Below, piece by piece: positions 11,216 through 21,851 of a stretch of DNA of 64,000 nucleotides. Below the pieces are notes generated by a model that was not told the DNA's origin, ran no database searches, and saw nothing but the letters and a program-made list of their open reading frames with translations. How positions within the stretch are numbered: the stretch's first letter is position 1; each line of letters begins with the position of its first letter. The DNA lies in NCBI RefSeq assembly GCF_001411555.2, contig NC_049903.1:30359083-30423082 (forward strand). The letters run 5' to 3'. Both the position numbers and the translations under genes were made by a program. The DNA is from Juglans regia. Lineage: Eukaryota > Streptophyta > Magnoliopsida > Fagales > Juglandaceae.

Positions 11216-11440
11216 AAAATCATTCCTTGGTAAAACACCTACAGGAGACGAAGAACGAGATAGAAGCTCTTCTCTCTTCTCGTACAGGACCGGTACTCGT
11301 GTATATATGATCCAGTTGCTCTGCTCTTCTCTGTTCTCTCCCTTTGAGAACACCGTCTTGTTCATTCCCACGAGAGAACCAGTCTTGGAGCTGTAAATCT
11401 GCCACCAGTACACCACAACCACCGTCGTTAGAACCAGAAG
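11216..11440 (-). pseudogene. Possible NAC-domain gene fragment
   Basis: A minus-strand frame reads VVVYWWQIYSSKTGSLVGMN followed by KTVFSKGENREEQSNWIIY. This resembles part of a plant NAC DNA-binding domain, where a GYWKATG-type block is followed by a K-T-G-x-L-V-G-M-K-K-T stretch and then an S-N-W-V-M-H-E-Y block. The YW is followed directly by WQIYSS, as if several residues of the ATGKDRP-type segment were lost. The FSKGEN part also looks shortened, and the final HEY is changed. No other NAC subdomains and no clear start or splice pattern are seen nearby. I take it as a decayed fragment, with moderate doubt because the match rests on memory of the family. Confidence 0.35.
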
Positions 11441-11510
11441 CCACCATTAGCCGTTTCGTACACTCGACGTTATGGGTTGAAATATTGAGAACATACGTGA
11501 TATTATTTTT

Positions 11511-11688
11511 TTAAATACTACATACAGTCGTAGAATGTACAAACATCATACAGTCGCTTTGAAAAAAAGTGAGATCTACTATTAAAAAATTAATTTATTT
11601 TCATATAGGTTTCATATTTATTCATTTTTTTTAAAATGACTGCATGACGCTTGCACACTCACTATTACAAGTATCATTTCTCTTATTT
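11511..11688. mobile_element. MITE, family A copy 1
   Basis: A 175-bp palindromic element. Its left part, ACAGTCGTAGAATGTACAAA with CATCATACAGTCGCTTTGAA, is the imperfect inverted repeat of its right part, TTCAAAATGACTGCATGACG-like with CTTGCACACTCAC. A second copy lies at 18171-18345. There is no coding capacity. Confidence 0.7.
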
Positions 11689-12500
11689 TTTTAGCGTGTG
11701 TTTGGCTGCTTAGAAAGTTGAGGAAACTGAAATGTGAACTTTTTTTAAATCAATTGATGGTTTTCAGCTTCTTGAACTTTCCTATTTGAAATGGGTTCCA
11801 AAGTTTACGCAGAGCATTAGTCTTAGATTGATCATTCTATTCTTTAAATTTTAACTAATATATAATTTTTTTCATCTTTAACTAATTATTCAAAATTTAA
11901 AGTCTACATTAGATTAGTCATCACACTCTTAATAATAATAAAATATTATTATTTTTTATTATTTATATTTTTTTAATTAATTTTTATTTTATTTTCATAA
12001 TTTTCAATAACATCCAACAAATCATATTTATTTTTATTTTCACAATCTAACAATCTATAATATAATGATCTCATATGTATATAGATGGTAAAATCTCATA
12101 TGAATAAAAATTTCATATCTATAATATAATAATCTCAAAAAATATTTTTAGACTTGTTATAGTTCTTTTCATATTTGAAAAGAAGAATAAATTTATTGTA
12201 GTTTATAGTTTGGATAAAAATAATTTAACTAATTCAATGTGGAGTAAATATAGATAATATTTATTAAATTTAAAGATAAAAAACTATTTAGTTAATCCAA
12301 TGTCAATGCTCTTACAAATTGAACGAGGACTACTTTGTTTCGTTAGACCTTCCCGTATGTTATTTTATCGGATGTGAGAGTCTCATAATATGCAGTGGAG
12401 TATTTTGGATGTGGCTGGCTATTATTGGAGGCTGTTAAAGCCTCAAGAACGGAACGGTCGTTCCGAATAGGAGTTCTGATTAAAAAACTCTTACAGATAA
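11689..12500. other. AT-rich intergenic stretch
   Basis: Very AT-rich sequence with no gene. The blocks TTAGATTAGTC and AGTTAATCCAATGTCAATGC suggest another old AT-rich MITE spanning roughly 11820-12320, but ends and duplication could not be defined. Confidence 0.35.
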
Positions 12501-12504
12501 CGTA

Positions 12505-12690
12505 AAAATCATCTAACGTATTTAGATATTGAATTGAGTTAGAATAAAAATATTATTTTTTAATATTATTATTATTATTTTAAAATTTTAAAAAATTATT
12601 TAATTTATTATATTATATTTAAAAATTTTAAAAAATTATAATAATAAATTGAGATAAATTAAAATGAATTTAGTAACCAAGTTGAATAAA
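12505..12690. mobile_element. AT-rich MITE-like element
   Basis: The left end ACGTATTTAGATATTGAATTG and the right end, whose reverse complement reads TAAATTCATTTTAATTTATC, form an imperfect inverted pair around a core of ATTATT and TTTAAAAATTTTAAAAAATT runs. The layout resembles a MITE with GAGTTGAGATGA-type ends that I recall as common in walnut-family DNA. No clean target duplication was found. Confidence 0.4.
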
Positions 12691-13560
12691 GCGCTTTAGA
12701 CGTACACAATATACAACTTTTAAAAATATAACCTTTTAACAAAAGTATTCTAGCACTAAAGTTTTACTATCTGAAACTGGGCTTGATTGATATGGGCCGT
12801 AACTCACTAAAGCTTTATTGTAACTGGGCTTGATTGAAACTCACTAAAGCTTTAGGACCTTCAGATTTTGAGGCCCAAAAATTAAGATGACGAGCGTAAT
12901 TCTTGAAGGTGAGTGTTTGGGAAGCTCCTAAAGCTCACCCCCATTTGACCCAAAAGATGTAATTGATATTTCTGCTTTTGCAAGTGGGCTTTATCATTTG
13001 AAAGTGGGCTTTACTATCTGAAACTGGGCTTGCTTGATATGGGCCATTGGCATCTCTGAGCAGTAAATTTTGACCCCTTTTTTTTTTTAATTAACCTATA
13101 ACCCGACCCAAATTTCTGAATTATCATCCTTTACAGATCAGCCCAGCTATCCAGATATTTATTTCTATTTCTAATCCCTAAATCTCATAAAAACAAATTA
13201 TTAAATATTTTCGTACAAAAATTAATTTATTTTTTATGAATAATATTATTTAAGAATCTTTTATTTATATAAATAATACTAGAGAAAAATGATTATAATA
13301 ATATATAATTTACACTCCCTACATGATTGTTTCTAGTTGATTATTCTCAACACTCACTTTAAGAAATATATGGCCTACATGATACCACATTATATGTATA
13401 AAATAAATATTATAAATAGTAATTTTTATCTATATTTATTCTATTTATATAGACATTTATATAATTTAAATTTTAAAATATAATTATTTTTTATTTTTTT
13501 AATTCGTTAAAATAGTCCGTAGAGTAGTAGTGGGACCTGATAATTACTCCCAAAAAAAAA
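12691..13560. other. Upstream region of the dyskerin gene
   Basis: AT-rich with no gene. The phrase TATCTGAAACTGGGCTTG.TTGATATGGGCC occurs at about 12769 and again at about 13015, and ACTCACTAAAGCTTTA occurs twice near 12800-12855, so there are small local duplications. TGGGCC-type words (12798, 13042) occur in many plant housekeeping promoters. Confidence 0.45.
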
Positions 13561-13570
13561 ACAAATTGGT

Positions 13571-13577
13571 TATAAAA
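13571..13577 (+). promoter_or_regulatory. TATA box of the dyskerin gene
   Basis: TATAAAA lies about 100 bp before the start codon. That allows a transcription start near 13600 and a leader of about 75 bases holding the telo-box. Confidence 0.5.
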
Positions 13578-13623
13578 TCCCCATTTTCTTCCAAAACCCC
13601 CCACATTTCAATCGCCTCCACTA

Positions 13624-13631
13624 AAACCCTA
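13624..13631 (+). promoter_or_regulatory. Telo-box (AAACCCTA)
   Basis: The word AAACCCTA stands in the presumed 5' leader about 45 bases before the ATG. Telo-boxes near the start of transcription are typical of plant ribosomal-protein and ribosome-biogenesis genes, which fits a dyskerin gene. Confidence 0.6.
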
Positions 13632-13674
13632 GTGAAGAAACCAGCCGCTCTGCTCACAGTAGCTCTGCCGAGCC

Positions 13675-15519
13675 ATGTCCGAGATGGAGCTTTCTCGCTC
13701 GGAGAAGAAAAAGAAGAAGCACCGCTCCAAGGATGAGACCCCTGTCGTCTTGCCCGAGCCACTCTCCTCTCTGGGTTCGGAGCCCACTCAGAAGGGCTCC
13801 GACTCTGGGGACTTCATGATCAAGCCCCAGAGCTTCACTCCTTCCATTGACACCTCTCAATGGCCCATTCTTCTAAAAAACTACGACCGCCTCAACGTTC
13901 GTACAGGACACTACACTCCTCTCCCCTCCGGCTACTCCCCTCTCAAGCGTCCTCTCGAACAGTATATCAGGTACGGTATTATAAATCTTGATAAACCCGC
14001 TAACCCATCTTCACATGAGGTAGTTGCCTGGATCAAACGGATCCTCAAGGTCGAAAAAACGGGTCACAGTGGTACCCTCGATCCCAAAGTCACTGGGAAC
14101 CTGATTGTTTGCATTGATCGAGCCACTAGACTCGTCAAATCGCAACAAGGCGCTGGGAAAGAGTATGTCTGTGTTGCTAGGTTGCATTCTGCGGTACCCG
14201 ATGTGTCTAAGGTTGCTCGGGCACTCGAAACCCTCACTGGAGCTGTTTTTCAGAGGCCGCCTTTGATTTCTGCGGTGAAGAGGCAGCTCAGGATTAGGAC
14301 TATATATGAAAGTAAGCTTCTTGAGTATGACGCTGATAAGCATTTGGTGGTTTTCTGGATTTCTTGTGAGGCGGGGACTTATGTGCGGACGATGTGTGTG
14401 CATTTGGGTCTGATTCTTGGAGTTGGAGGGCATATGCAGGAGCTGCGGAGGGTAAGGTCGGGGATTTTGGGCGAGAAAGATAACATGGTTACCATGCATG
14501 ATGTGTTGGATGCACAATGGATGTACGATAATTATAGGGATGAGACCTATTTGAGGAGGGTGATTATGCCGCTCGAAGTGATTTTGACGAGTTATAAGAG
14601 GTTGGTTGTGAAGGATTCTGCTGTGAATGCTATTTGTTATGGTGCGAAGTTGATGATTCCGGGATTGTTGAGGTTTGAGAATGATATTGAGGTTGGAGAG
14701 GAACTTGTGCTCATGACTACCAAAGGAGAAGCAATTGCATTGGGGATTGCAGAGATGACAACTGCGGTGATGGCAACTTGTGATCATGGTGTTGTCGCAA
14801 GGATTAAGAGGGTAGTGATGGATCGGGATATGTACCCAAGGAAGTGGGGGTTGGGGCCGAGGGCATCGATGAAAAAGAAACTGATAGCGGATGGGAAGTT
14901 GGATAAACATGGGAAGCCAAATGACAATACCCCTCAAGAATGGATGAGGAACCTGGTTTTACCCACAGGTGGGGATTCTGTGGTTGCAGGCATTGCAGCT
15001 GCTACAGAACCTGCAGTAGTGAAGGAAAAGAAAGAGAAGAATAAAAGTAAGGATGATGGTGATGATGGGGAGGGGCGTAAACGGAAGCTGGATGAAAGCA
15101 CCGAAACCCCTGTTCCCCTTCCTTCGAAGAAAGCTAAAGTTTCTGAAGTTACAGAGATTCAGAAGGAAGAGGGCGTGAAGGTTAAGAAGGTCAAGGAAGA
15201 AGAGGCAGAGGTTGAAGTTGAAAAGAAAGAGAAGAAGAAAAAGAAAAAGAAGGATAAAGAGGATGGCGATGCAGGTGCTTTAGGTGACGAAAAGGCCGAG
15301 AAGGAGAAGAAAAAGGAGCACAGAGATAAGGTTGAAGCTGGTTCACCTGAAGCAGACAAGTCTGAGAAGAAGAAAAAAAAGAAGAAGAACAAAGAGGCCG
15401 AGGATGGTGGGGCTGCAGCCCTTACTGGCATTGCTAATGGTGCAAGTGATGGTGAGGCTAGTGTGAGTGAGAAGAAGAAAAAGAAGAAAAAGAAGAATAA
15501 AGATGCCGAGGAAGAGTAG
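13675..15519 (+). CDS. CBF5: H/ACA snoRNP pseudouridine synthase, dyskerin/CBF5/NAP57 family
   Basis: This intronless gene encodes 614 residues. It should be the catalytic subunit of H/ACA ribonucleoproteins, converting uridine to pseudouridine in rRNA and snRNA in the nucleolus and Cajal bodies, with NOP10, NHP2 and GAR1 as partners. A basic N-terminus ([13 protein letters not shown]) is followed by the dyskerin-like segment (about 50-95) and the TruB domain (about 95-300). The motif [11 protein letters not shown] places the catalytic aspartate at about residue 136. A PUA domain follows (about 305-385, from [16 protein letters not shown]). The long C-tail (about 440-614) alternates KKKKKKK and acidic runs and acts as nuclear and nucleolar localisation sequence. 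It is longer than in yeast but usual for plants. The ATG at 13675 is the first after the leader. A TATA box and telo-box precede it. Plant CBF5 genes are commonly intronless, so a retrocopy is not needed to explain this. Confidence 0.96.
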   Translation: MSEMELSRSEKKKKKHRSKDETPVVLPEPLSSLGSEPTQKGSDSGDFMIKPQSFTPSIDTSQWPILLKNYDRLNVRTGHYTPLPSGYSPLKRPLEQYIRYGIINLDKPANPSSHEVVAWIKRILKVEKTGHSGTLDPKVTGNLIVCIDRATRLVKSQQGAGKEYVCVARLHSAVPDVSKVARALETLTGAVFQRPPLISAVKRQLRIRTIYESKLLEYDADKHLVVFWISCEAGTYVRTMCVHLGLILGVGGHMQELRRVRSGILGEKDNMVTMHDVLDAQWMYDNYRDETYLRRVIMPLEVILTSYKRLVVKDSAVNAICYGAKLMIPGLLRFENDIEVGEELVLMTTKGEAIALGIAEMTTAVMATCDHGVVARIKRVVMDRDMYPRKWGLGPRASMKKKLIADGKLDKHGKPNDNTPQEWMRNLVLPTGGDSVVAGIAAATEPAVVKEKKEKNKSKDDGDDGEGRKRKLDESTETPVPLPSKKAKVSEVTEIQKEEGVKVKKVKEEEAEVEVEKKEKKKKKKKDKEDGDAGALGDEKAEKEKKKEHRDKVEAGSPEADKSEKKKKKKKNKEAEDGGAAALTGIANGASDGEASVSEKKKKKKKKNKDAEEE

Positions 15520-16429
15520 AAAGGATTATGATTTTGGTCTCTATCTGGTAGAACTCTTGAATGTATCCCTATCTGTTTTTCATTCATCTGCAATGAGTCC
15601 TTTATAGTTTTGTGTAACTTTTTGATGCATTTCCTGTAGCTGCTTTTCATCATTTCTCTTTGCATGACTTATCCCCTCCCCCGCCCCCCCAAAAAGAACT
15701 GTTTCTATTTGCATGCAGGCTATTTTCTTTATCTCATTTAGGTTTGTTAATTTGTTATTGTTAACATTTTGACGACTCTTTTCTAACTTGGACTATGTGC
15801 TAATAATGTTTGTGATTTTTTCTATGGAATTAAATGTAGTAGTCTGGGGATATTGGGACGTTTAGTCAGTGTTGGAGTTATATACGTTATGTGGTTTTGA
15901 AATTATCTTGTTCAAGAATGAAATAGGTTAGTAGTATCTGAAATGAAAATTAGGCTCGACTCTTGACATTTATTGGCTAGCCTAGTTTTCAAGTGTTAGT
16001 CGCCATCGGAATGTTAGCTTTCCATAGACCCATCCATGCCCTTTGTGTGGTTGATAATCTTTCCCAGCCTTGAAGTCGTGAGAAGATAAACTTCTCAAAT
16101 CTAGTTGGAGACTTGGAGTTCTGTTTCAACTTGATTAAGTTGAGTTTACCTTTGCTTTGCTGTTCTATTGGTTTGTTCTGCAAATTCATTATGCTAATGA
16201 TCACAGATTTGCTAGATAGCTTTTGTAATTTTCTTCAATCCTTGCGTTGGTCAGTTTCAAATTTTTTTCTTAGAGCATAAATATCCCTCTTTCAAGTTTC
16301 ATTTTCTCTCACCACACTTCACCTCCTGTGCCTATAGCTTGACCACAACCTTGAAATTCCTGCAGCAATGCTTTCTCTACAAAGCTAATGTAGCCCACAA
16401 ATCGGAGAATGGATTGGACCTTATGATGA
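15520..16429. other. 3' flank of the dyskerin gene
   Basis: Contains the probable 3' UTR and downstream sequence. A related copy of this sequence recurs at about 16430-17140. No separate gene is seen. Confidence 0.5.
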
Positions 16430-17140
16430 GAAAAAGGAAAGGAGGCTAGGATGGTAGTGCTGCATCGCCCACTGGCTTTTTTACTGGTGCCGGTGAAGGT
16501 GATAATGAGGCTGAAATGAGCAAAAGAGAAGAAACTAGAATAAAGATGAAGAAGAATAGATTAATTGGTTTTGAGTTGGTTTTTAATTAGCAGAACTCTA
16601 GAACGTACATCTGCTCTTTCTCCAGCAGTGATTACTGCATCGTAGTAACCTTTTAATCCATTTTTCTGGAGGACTACCTTTTGCGGTTTAGTTCCGCATG
16701 TTAATGATGTTTTCTTAATTTGATATTCTTAATTTTCTATAACTTGCATGGTTTTTGAGTTGTTTTCCAAGTTTCTAACATGAAGGTATGATATTCATTG
16801 CAGTAGCATGTGTTTGATATATAACTACAGAACCTAGTATATAGACATGGACACATTTAATCAAATGCTCACTTACACATGCTAATATGGTTTTAAATAG
16901 TTTGGTAGAGGGATTGAAGTAGTCGGTACTTTTTCGGAGGGGCAGGAATTAGTTAGTGTCTGCGTTGTAGAAAGATTAACTTTTGCATGCTCTCTGGTTG
17001 ATTGTAGAAAGAGTTGTAGCCTGTGTTTTATATTTTGATGCATATTTTGATGTTCATGAAACTTCCCAAATGTAGTTGGAGATGATGGTATGAGGTTTGG
17101 ATTTGATAAAATTGAGTTGCATCTACATATTTTCTAGCGA
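16430..17140 (+). pseudogene. Decayed tandem copy of the dyskerin 3' end
   Basis: The stretch GGAGGCTAGGATGGTAGTGC, GCATCGCCCACTGGC, then GGTGAAGGTGATAATGAGGC parallels the end of the dyskerin coding region at about 15399-15460 (GGCCGAGGATGGTGGGGCTG, CAGCCCTTACTGGC, GGTGATGGTGAGGC). It is followed by a counterpart of the 3' UTR (GCAGAACTCTAGAACGTAC against GGTAGAACTCTTGAATGTA). Farther on, CAAATGTAGTTGGAGATGA near 17067 parallels CAAATCTAGTTGGAGACTT near 16097. About 0.7 kb has thus been duplicated in tandem with a period near 1 kb. The lysine-rich frame is broken by stops, so this is a non-functional gene-end duplicate. Confidence 0.6.
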
Positions 17141-17284
17141 TGGATCGCCAGTTTTCTTGATACCTTCCGCAAGTTTGCATTATTTCTTGTTGGTTCAGCT
17201 GCAAACTGTTGGTGGGAAGACGGGCTGTCCTGCGAAAATATTATTAGGTAACTCACGAAATATGGACAATTGGTACTCTCATTT

Positions 17285-17560
17285 TATTACAGCCTGGGGC
17301 TGCTGCTCCCACCCCGCGCCTTCGTGGGCCCCCCATTTGGATGTTGGGGGTGGATTGCCCCCAAAGCTGTCCCACTCATGGCGACCGGCGAACAACAACC
17401 ACAAGTAACCCTCAACAACAACTACAAGATAGAGAGAGAGAGAGAGAGGGGCTGGGCTAGAAGGGGATACTTGCACAACCCTCGTCTGCGGACTGGGGTC
17501 GGACGTGGTGGGCGGGTGGCAGTGCCCCGCCACCCATCTCTAATTACAGGATAGGATGTC
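17285..17560. repeat. GC-rich insertion
   Basis: This block is far richer in GC than its surroundings (GCCTGGGGCTGCTGCTCCCA, CCCCGCGCCTTCGTGGGCCC and, at the far end, GTCGGACGTGGTGGGCGGGT) and contains a (GA)n run near 17430. It has no coding signature and probably derives from a mobile element of the same GC-rich-ended kind as 59043-59655. Confidence 0.4.
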
Positions 17561-17974
17561 ATGTTAATTAAAATTGATGCTTGTGTGACATCTAATGATA
17601 AGGTGAGTACCACATTATCCTTATTTTGAGAAGTACCTAATAATTTTTTGCTCATTAATTGACTTCTCATTTATGTAACTATATGCTTCCATTCCCCTGT
17701 AGGGAAATGCATCTAAGAAATGCAAGGAGAAAGATACTTAACCCTCCAACTTACCGACCGTGCCCATGTTGTCAAATAAACTAATTTGGTCTGTAAAGAA
17801 AGTAAATCTCGCCTTCGTATTGGAATTAACAAGGAAATTATATATGGGAACGAGTTGAAGTTTTTTACTTATCCAGAAACAGTCAATTAAAAAATTCTTC
17901 CCCCAGGGTATTGTAGCCATACTTTTCCGGTAAAAAGGGCTGTGTTCAATGAAACTTTAGATGGATTTGAGAGC

Positions 17975-18125
17975 GGAAAAATGTGTGAGGTTTATATAGT
18001 TTTTATGTGATACGTTATATCTATTTTATAGTAAAAGTAATTTTAAAACTTGATCTACCGCATTAAGACACGTCAATTTGTGAATTTATTTTCATATTTC
18101 TTTGTGGAAGAAACATTTTTCCATA
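17975..18125. repeat. MITE-like repeat, family B copy
   Basis: Carries the shared blocks TTATGTGATACGTTATATCTA, TTTTATAGTAAAAGTAATTTT and GTCAATTTGTGAATTTATTT of the family described at 27860. Confidence 0.5.
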
Positions 18126-18170
18126 ATAAAAACTATAGAATTCATATGCAGACCAATACCAATATATTAA

Positions 18171-18345
18171 GAGTAATGCTACATACAGTCATAGAGTGTG
18201 CAAGCGTCGTGCAGTCGCTTTAAAAAAGAGTGAGACCTACTATTAAAAAATTAATTTTTTTTATATGAGTCTCGTATTTATTCACTTTTTTCAAAGTGAT
18301 TGCACGATGCTTGCGCACTCACGACTGAAACAATCATTTCTCATA
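18171..18345. mobile_element. MITE, family A copy 2
   Basis: This is the better-kept copy of the element at 11511. AGTCATAGAGTGTGCAAGCG with TCGTGCAGTCGCTTT at the left pairs with the reverse complement of the right end, AGTCGTGAGTGCGCAAGCAT with CGTGCAATCACTTT. The shared core is GTGAGACCTACTATTAAAAA. Confidence 0.75.
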
Positions 18346-18730
18346 TATTAAAGAAGGCATTTTCTTTCCATCAGCAAAGAATGTCCCTATCCAATAATTA
18401 ATGAAAATGGATAAACACAATACTTTTTATAATACATTTCATAACTATGTTTAAAAATTAGGAGTATTTTTATAAAATATCTCATAAAAGTAACATTATT
18501 TTATAAAAACATCATTATTTTAAAATATGAAGAGACTCTTTTACACCAAAATTTGATTTAGAAAAGCGAAATTACAAATTTAAAAAGATTATTATATCAA
18601 GAATCTTTCTTTTTTTGTTTTTTTTAGCAAGTTGATAGTGATATATATTAAACCATAATTCAGAAATACAAAGTTAAGTGGAAAGTAAAGATAATTAAAC
18701 ATAAAGAGTGGGTGGATCTTTTCCACTAAA

Positions 18731-19072
18731 TTACAACAAATGAGGAATTTGTATAAGGGGGATATTACCAAAAGCTTGCATTGTTGCTGCCCATTGCGCC
18801 AAATTATGCGCACATCGATTTTGAGATTGATGGATTTTTCTCACTGTCATTTCTTTGAATAATTTTAAGTGGTGTTTGATGTCACTGATGATGGGACTCA
18901 GGATCCATTCTTGGATGGGAGAGGAGTGTATGATAGCTTGGATGGTCACCTTTGAGTCGCCTTCGAGAATAATTTCTTCCAGTCTTTGGCTTTCGGCTTC
19001 TTTGATGGCCATTAAAGTTGCTGAGGCTTCTCCTGGATTTGGACTTGCACTATAAATGAAATCTGTTTTCAC
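18731..19072 (-). pseudogene. LINE RNase H domain, C-terminal
   Basis: A 113-residue frame contains GEASATLMAIKEAESQRLEE, then ILEGDSKVTIQAII and NRCAHNLAQWAA. These correspond to the E, D and late H-containing blocks of the RVT_3-type RNase H found at the end of many plant LINEs. It would degrade the RNA strand of the hybrid. The ORF ends close to the A-rich tail. Confidence 0.75.
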
Positions 19073-19369
19073 AAATAAAATTTTACCATTGTCTTTCCAG
19101 CATGCAGTTGCAAGATTGCCTCCCTGCTTTTTTACCGCAATATCAAATGTGATAAGGTGATATCCAATTGGGTGCCTTTCTTCATTTTCTCCTAACTGGT
19201 TGTCTTCTAACCCTGAAGTTTATTCCGAACCTTATCCATTAAATCAGAGAGAAATTTTTTCTTGTCATCTCCATTCGAAAGAGGTAATCCCAGATAATTA
19301 GAGTTTGGAGGAGAGACTCTGAAATTTAAGTAGTTTTTTACTACATTAATCGAGTTCAGAGTGATATTC

Positions 19370-20403
19370 CTACCGAAATGGATAGAAGATTTCCTCTAAT
19401 TGATGCATTGGCTCGACTAGGAGTTATAGAGGTTGAGGCAGTCAACAAAAGCTTGAGCAGTTTGGGTTGTGGCAAAACCAAAGAGAAACATATCATCCGT
19501 GAAAAGGAGATAGGTGATAGAAAGCCCTTCTCTTGACAGATTAATACCCTTGCTACAATTATGGTTTTTCTATTGAGTAATGAGTCTAGAAATGACTTCA
19601 GTTCCAAGAATAAAAAGTAAAGGAGATAAGGGGTCTCCTTACCTGAGACCTCTTGAAGGTTGAAAGAAGCCATGGCAGGCCCCATTGACAATGGTTGAGT
19701 AGGACACAGTAGAAATACATTCATTGATCTAGTTGATCCATTGTTGTCTGAAACCAGCTTGATAAATGACAGAAAGAAGGCAAGATCATTTCATAGAATC
19801 AAAAACTTTTGCCATGTCAATTTTGATAGCCATATGTCCCATTCTACCCAACCTTTTTTTCATTTTATGAAAGATTTCTTAGGCCAAGATGGTGTTTTCT
19901 TGAATGAGACAGCCAGAAACGAAAGAAGATTGACAATGAGAGATAATGTTTGAAAGGATAAATTTGAACCTATTAGCAAGGATTTTTTCAATTATTTTGT
20001 AGGAAACATTGGAAAGGCTAATAGGTCTAAATTGACTAACTTCATTCGAGTTGTCGATTTTAGGAATTAAGACCAGATTAGTGTGATAGAGTTCTTTAAG
20101 AAGCTTCCCGTGAATGAAGCTTTTTACGACAGCGATCAGATCAATTTTAATGACTTCCCAAAAAGTTTTGTAAAAAAGGCCTGTAAAGCCATCCGGGCCA
20201 TGAGCCTTTGAGAGATGGAGTTTTCTCACAATGAGTGTGATTTCCTCATCAACAGGAATTTTGCAGAGGAAATCATTTTCACTATCAATAATCTTTCTAG
20301 GAAAAAGATTTTCAATGCCATCAAAGGGGGCAGGGTGAGAAAAGGTGAGGATGTTTTGGAAGTGATCCTGGATCTTTGAAATGATGTTAGAATGATCTGT
20401 CAT
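19370..20403 (-). pseudogene. LINE ORF2 reverse transcriptase, broken
   Basis: From 20403 downward a 174-residue frame reads LHLSKAHGPDGFTGLFYKTF, then LVLIPKIDNSNEVSQFRPIS and LSNVSYKIIEKILANRFK, the conserved early RT motifs. In a further frame near 19660-19480 come GLRQGDPLSPLLFI and LFTDDMFLF, where the DD pair is the RT catalytic motif (usually FADD; here FTDD). The enzyme copies LINE RNA at the nick. The two halves lie in different frames with stops between, so no working enzyme is encoded. Confidence 0.8.
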
Positions 20404-20989
20404 CCATTGATTCCTTCATATTTTGAGACACTCAATGTTGTTGTGCCTACGTCTGATGGAAGTGGATGGATGAAAGAACTTCGTGTTTAGATCAGTGATG
20501 GTGAGCAAATTAACTCTGGATTTTTGCTTCCAAATGGGTTCCTCCCTTAAGAGCAATTCATTGATATTTTTCTTTATATCGACTTCCAAAGTACTGGATT
20601 GAGGAGATAAATCTTGGTCTTGTAGAGAAGAAAGGACGTCGGTCAGATGCTTGATTTGAGTTTGGATGTGGTCAAAGCTTTGTTTTTTTTTTATTCCAAA
20701 TATAAAGAGCTTTCTTTGTAGGTTTGAGCTTTTTTGAGAGAATGAACGAAGGAGAACCAGAGAAAGAAATGTTACAAGCATCCTTTATGGTTTTGAGGAT
20801 GGAAGGGTCACGAATCCAGAATTCTTTAAATTTGAAAGATTTGGGATTTTTCCTATTCAAAATATCTAAAAGGATCGGAGAATGGTCGGAAGTGACTCAA
20901 GTGAGGGTAGTTAAGGTGGCTTGGGGGAAGAGATCAAGCCAGGAAAGGTTGGCAATACCCCTATTGAGTCTTTCTTTAATCAAATGGTG

Positions 20990-21556
20990 ATCATACCTAT
21001 TTTCGGTCCAAGTAAACTTTGGACCAGAAGATCCTAGGTCGACATAGCCGAACCTATCCATAAACAATTGGAGACCTTCAGGAGTTGAAGATTGAGCAAC
21101 CGGTTTACCTCCTAGTTTATCAGACTGAGAGAAAATTGAATTGAAGTCTCCTATAACTAGAGAAGGGCCATTGAAAGAGTCTATGATGTTGCTAAGATGG
21201 TCCTAAAAGTTTTGGTTTTTACTATATGGAGCAAGACAATATACAAGGTTTAAAAGCCACGACATGTGGGAGGGATCAGAATACACCAACATAGAAATTA
21301 CAATAATAGAAATATTAACAAGTGCTATATTGAGTCCAGGCTGATACAATAGCAAAAGACCCCCCATTTTCTAGAAGGGGGTGTGCACAAAATAAGAAAA
21401 ACCCAACGTATTAACCATATGAACAATGACATAAGAATATAGTAAAGTTTCTGAAAGGAAAATAGGCTCAGGGTTATAGACCCTGATATTTGCCCTAAGG
21501 GATTTAATTGCTCGAGGACGGGCAATACCTCGGCAATTCCAGGCTAGAAGCCTCAT
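20990..21556 (-). pseudogene. LINE ORF2 endonuclease domain, broken
   Basis: ORF2 begins at an ATG at 21556 with MRLLAWNCRGIARPRAIKSL and continues with IRVYNPEPIFLSETLL. This is the start of the AP-endonuclease-like domain of plant L1 elements (WNCRG with the metal-binding Asn, and the catalytic Glu of xLSET). This domain nicks the target DNA to prime reverse transcription. A stop in VHTPF ends the frame after 61 residues, and the rest of the domain continues in other frames toward 20990. Confidence 0.75.
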
Positions 21557-21639
21557 GGAATCTTTGGTGGCAATGAGGACCCTGGCACCTCAGTCGTTGG
21601 ATTCATGGGAAAAATATTCATAGTCTAGGTCTGAGCATT

Positions 21640-21851
21640 GTTACCCAAGTCCTTCAATTCTTGGTTCTGGTATAGTGCATATCGGACTATATTGGTGCTG
21701 TTCTTCAGGATCTTCTGTTGCATCCTTTCCTTCTTTGCCTTTTGGGTTACTCAAGTCCTTCAATTCTTGGTTCTGGTATGATGCATATCGAACTATATTG
21801 GTGTTGTTCTTCGGGATCTTTCGTTGCATCATTTCCTTCTTTGCCTTTTGG
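21640..21851. repeat. 106-bp tandem duplication inside the LINE
   Basis: GTTACTCAAGTCCTTCAATT and its downstream sequence occur at 21640 and 21746, with a third start at about 21852. The two 106-bp copies share CTTGGTTCTGGTAT, GCATATCG.ACTATATTGGTG and CCTTCTTTGCCTTTTGGGTT, with a handful of substitutions. The duplicate sits between ORF1 and the endonuclease. Confidence 0.8.

Noticed and set aside
14011..14937. A 308-residue open frame antisense to the dyskerin gene
   Set aside because: It lies wholly inside the conserved coding region of the sense gene, has a His/Asn/Pro-rich composition typical of reversed codons, and matches no family.
15159..15665. Antisense Phe/Ser-rich frame over the end of the dyskerin gene
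   Set aside because: The phenylalanine runs are only the reverse of the lysine codons (AAG/AAA) in the C-tail.
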